This document shows, piece by piece, positions 21,995 to 23,602 of a DNA stretch of 23,602 nucleotides. A model generated the notes under the pieces. That model saw only the letters and a program-made list of their open reading frames with translations. It did not search any database and had not been told where the DNA came from. How positions within the stretch are numbered: position 1 is the stretch's first letter; each line of letters begins with the position of its first letter. The DNA is from DASVWH01 sp036389715 (GTDB lineage Bacteria; Acidobacteriota; Blastocatellia; Pyrinomonadales; Pyrinomonadaceae): the NCBI GenBank assembly GCA_036389715.1, contig DASVWH010000065.1, forward strand, positions 1 through 23,602, in the 5' to 3' direction. Both the position numbers and the translations under genes were made by a program.

Positions 21995-22540
21995 TCACTC
22001 GATGGTGACGGGAATCGAAGTCTCCATATTGCGCGGAGGGAAACAGACCTCGTCGTCACACGCCTGGATGCGCAGCTTCGCCTTGAGCGTGTGCGCCCCC
22101 TTCTGCGCAGTGGCGGCGGCATTCAAGGGGAGCCTGATGACGGGCTCGCCCTCGTAGACGGCAATCGGCTGGTCGCTGAAGGAGAACTTCTTCGAGACGG
22201 ACGGCGGATACTGCGGCTGACCGGCCGTGATGCCGTCGCCGGGCACGACCTCCACGCTCGTCGCTATCTGGAACTTGGAGGCCGGGTTGCCGTTGATGTG
22301 ATAGCCGTCGGCGATGGCCAGCCGGACGGACGCCTCGGCCGAGCCCCCGGCCTTGAGCCTGACATCCTCTACCCGCACGCGCACGACATCGGCGGGCGGG
22401 GTCTTCGACGCGGCGGCCGGTGCGTTCGAGCCCTGCGGAGGGACGGGCGCTTGATTTGCGGTCGTCTGGTTTTGCGAGCACGCCGCGCACAGGAGAAGGA
22501 GCAGGGAACAGGCCGCGAGGGCCGGGGTGTGTCTGCGCAT
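21995..22540 (-). CDS. Lipoprotein with DsbD N-terminal (DsbD-alpha-like) domain
   Basis: 181 residues. The N-terminus has a hydrophobic run and Cys21 in LLCAAC, a plausible though imperfect lipobox. After a Pro/Ala-rich spacer, residues about 50-181 resemble the periplasmic DsbD-alpha domain: GYHINGNPAS, ITAGQPQYPP, FSDQPIAVYEGE, and the cysteine pair QACDDEVCFPP (Cys161, Cys166), which matches the redox cysteines of that domain with four residues between them. DsbD-alpha passes electrons to periplasmic thiol proteins. The membrane and thioredoxin-like domains of full DsbD are absent and not encoded in the window, so a partner must lie elsewhere. AAAGGA lies a few bases before the ATG. Confidence 0.78.
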   Translation of the reverse strand: MRRHTPALAACSLLLLLCAACSQNQTTANQAPVPPQGSNAPAAASKTPPADVVRVRVEDVRLKAGGSAEASVRLAIADGYHINGNPASKFQIATSVEVVPGDGITAGQPQYPPSVSKKFSFSDQPIAVYEGEPVIRLPLNAAATAQKGAHTLKAKLRIQACDDEVCFPPRNMETSIPVTIE

Positions 22541-22579
22541 GTGTTTCCTTTGAGTCGTCTGACTTGTCGAGTAGAGCTT

Positions 22580-22605
22580 GATTTAAAGCTGCCGGGTGCG
22601 TCCGT
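22580..22605 (-). terminator. Possible weak hairpin between the sigma54 activator and the lipoprotein
   Basis: On the minus strand an imperfect 8-bp stem (CCGGGCAC with GCACCCGG, two wobble-type pairs, loop GGAC) is followed by CAGCTTTAAAT. It could reduce read-through from the upstream activator gene. The T-run is too short for confidence. Confidence 0.3.
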
Positions 22606-22665
22606 GCCCGGGGAAGGCTTCGGGCGCAAGCCGCTGCGCGGGCGCGTCCTCTTTCAACGCGGCGC

Positions 22666-23602
22666 TCATCCTTCGTCCTTACCTTTGCCCTCCGGCTTTT
22701 TGATGCCGAACTTTTCCAGGCGGTACTGGAGCGTGCGGAAAGTCAGGCCGAGCAGCTTGGCCGCCTTCGTGATGTTGTAGTCGGTCTGCTCCATCGCCTG
22801 CGTGATAAGCCCGCGCTCGACCTCCTCGAACGCGATGCCTTCGGGCGGCAGCTTGAAAGCGCCCTCGGCCGTCGGGCGTGATTCCTGCCTGACTTCGAGC
22901 GGCAAATCTTCGACCGTAATCAGGTCGCCTTCACAGAGCAGGATGGCGCGCTCGATGGCAGACTCTAACTGGCGGACGTTGCCGGGCCAGGTGTAGTCCA
23001 TCATCATCCGGCGAGTCTCGGGCGTCAGCCCGCGGACCAGGCGCGAAGTATTGCGCGTGTGCTTTTTGAGGAAATAATCTATCAGGACCGGAATGTCGTC
23101 GCGCCGTTCGCGCAGGGGCGGAACATCAACCGAGAGCACGTTGAGGCGATAGTAAAGGTCGTCCCTGAACCTGCCGTCGGCGACCATCGCGCGCAGGTCG
23201 CGGTTGGTGGCGGCCACGACGCGCACGTCTATCTTGATGGCGCGCGTCCCGCCGACGCGGCGAATCTCGCGCTCCTGCAAGGCGCGCAGCAGCTTGGCCT
23301 GCATGCCTATATCCAGCTCCGCGATCTCGTCCAGAAAGAGCGAGCCGCGGTCCGCGACCTCGAAGAGACCCTTCTTCTCGGCGTGAGCCCCGGTGAAAGA
23401 GCCCTTCTCGTGTCCGAAGAGCTCGGATTCGAGCAGGTTCTCGTTGATGGCGGCGCAGTTGACGGCCTGAAACATCTCCTCTGCGCGCGGGCTCTGGTTG
23501 TGTATGGCGCGCGCGATCAACTCCTTGCCCGTGCCCGATTCGCCTCGTATCAACACGGTCGAGTTAGAGCGCGCGACCTTGAGGATCATCTTTTTGACGG
23601 CC
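22666..23602 (-). CDS. Sigma54-dependent Fis-family activator (5' part outside window)
   Basis: At least 311 residues are visible; the frame stays open at the window edge (AVKKMILKVARS at the cut), so the N-terminal regulatory domain is missing and the methionine at 23589 is not the true start. The AAA+ domain has Walker A GESGTGKE, a sigma54 loop written GSFTGA (a known variant of GAFTGA), Walker B LFLDE and the arginine-finger region. The C-terminal Fis helix-turn-helix is NITKAAKLLGLTFRTLQYRLEKF. It resembles the response regulator at 16203 but differs clearly in sequence. It is upstream of the DsbD-like lipoprotein on the same strand. Whether it is a response regulator cannot be told from this window. 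Confidence 0.93.
   Translation of the reverse strand, partial: AVKKMILKVARSNSTVLIRGESGTGKELIARAIHNQSPRAEEMFQAVNCAAINENLLESELFGHEKGSFTGAHAEKKGLFEVADRGSLFLDEIAELDIGMQAKLLRALQEREIRRVGGTRAIKIDVRVVAATNRDLRAMVADGRFRDDLYYRLNVLSVDVPPLRERRDDIPVLIDYFLKKHTRNTSRLVRGLTPETRRMMMDYTWPGNVRQLESAIERAILLCEGDLITVEDLPLEVRQESRPTAEGAFKLPPEGIAFEEVERGLITQAMEQTDYNITKAAKLLGLTFRTLQYRLEKFGIKKPEGKGKDEG

Overview
This GC-rich window most likely comes from an acidobacterium, possibly class Blastocatellia. The strongest clue is a secreted VWA protein (18822-19895, minus) with the 'VWFA-related Acidobacterial' architecture. Long Pro/Ala/Thr-rich linkers in envelope proteins, CarboxypepD_reg-like proteins and heptanucleotide tandem repeats between genes agree with this. 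No tRNA, rRNA, insertion sequence, CRISPR array or integrase was found. The only RNA gene seen is rnpB.

Region 1 (1-3601, plus) is a regulatory PTS operon: rapZ, a mannose-type EIIA, HPr and enzyme I. Spacings are tight (67 bp, 0 bp and a 1-bp overlap). No sugar permease (EIIB/EIIC) is present and HPr keeps a regulatory serine, so the chain probably signals rather than transports. RapZ has lost the Walker A lysine.

Region 2 (3602-11402, plus) is an envelope block: an AMIN-like/outer-membrane beta-barrel fusion, a Wza/SLBB-type polysaccharide export protein, a large exported TPR/DUF11-like protein, a membrane-anchored protein of unknown family, and a CPBP-type intramembrane protease whose catalytic glutamates are glutamines. 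A strong terminator separates the last two genes from the rest.

Region 3 (11403-13718, plus) holds the RNase P RNA with an extended -10 promoter, a small ribbon-helix-helix-like protein, a strong hairpin terminator, a membrane-anchored TPR protein and a small zinc-ribbon-like membrane protein.

Region 4 (13719-17588, minus) holds an iPGM/alkaline-phosphatase-superfamily metalloenzyme translationally coupled to a UMF1-type MFS transporter, and an NtrC-type response regulator. Divergent from the regulator is a MobB-like P-loop protein (17766-18404, plus).

Region 5 (18405-21073) holds a small LysW-like zinc protein, the VWA protein, a secreted carboxypeptidase-regulatory-like protein and an excisionase-type HTH protein.

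Region 6 (21157-23602, minus) is a run of four genes: a sigma54 activator cut by the window edge, a DsbD-alpha-like lipoprotein, a 69-residue membrane protein and an exported NTF2-like protein.

Function calls rest on motifs read by eye. No database search was possible.
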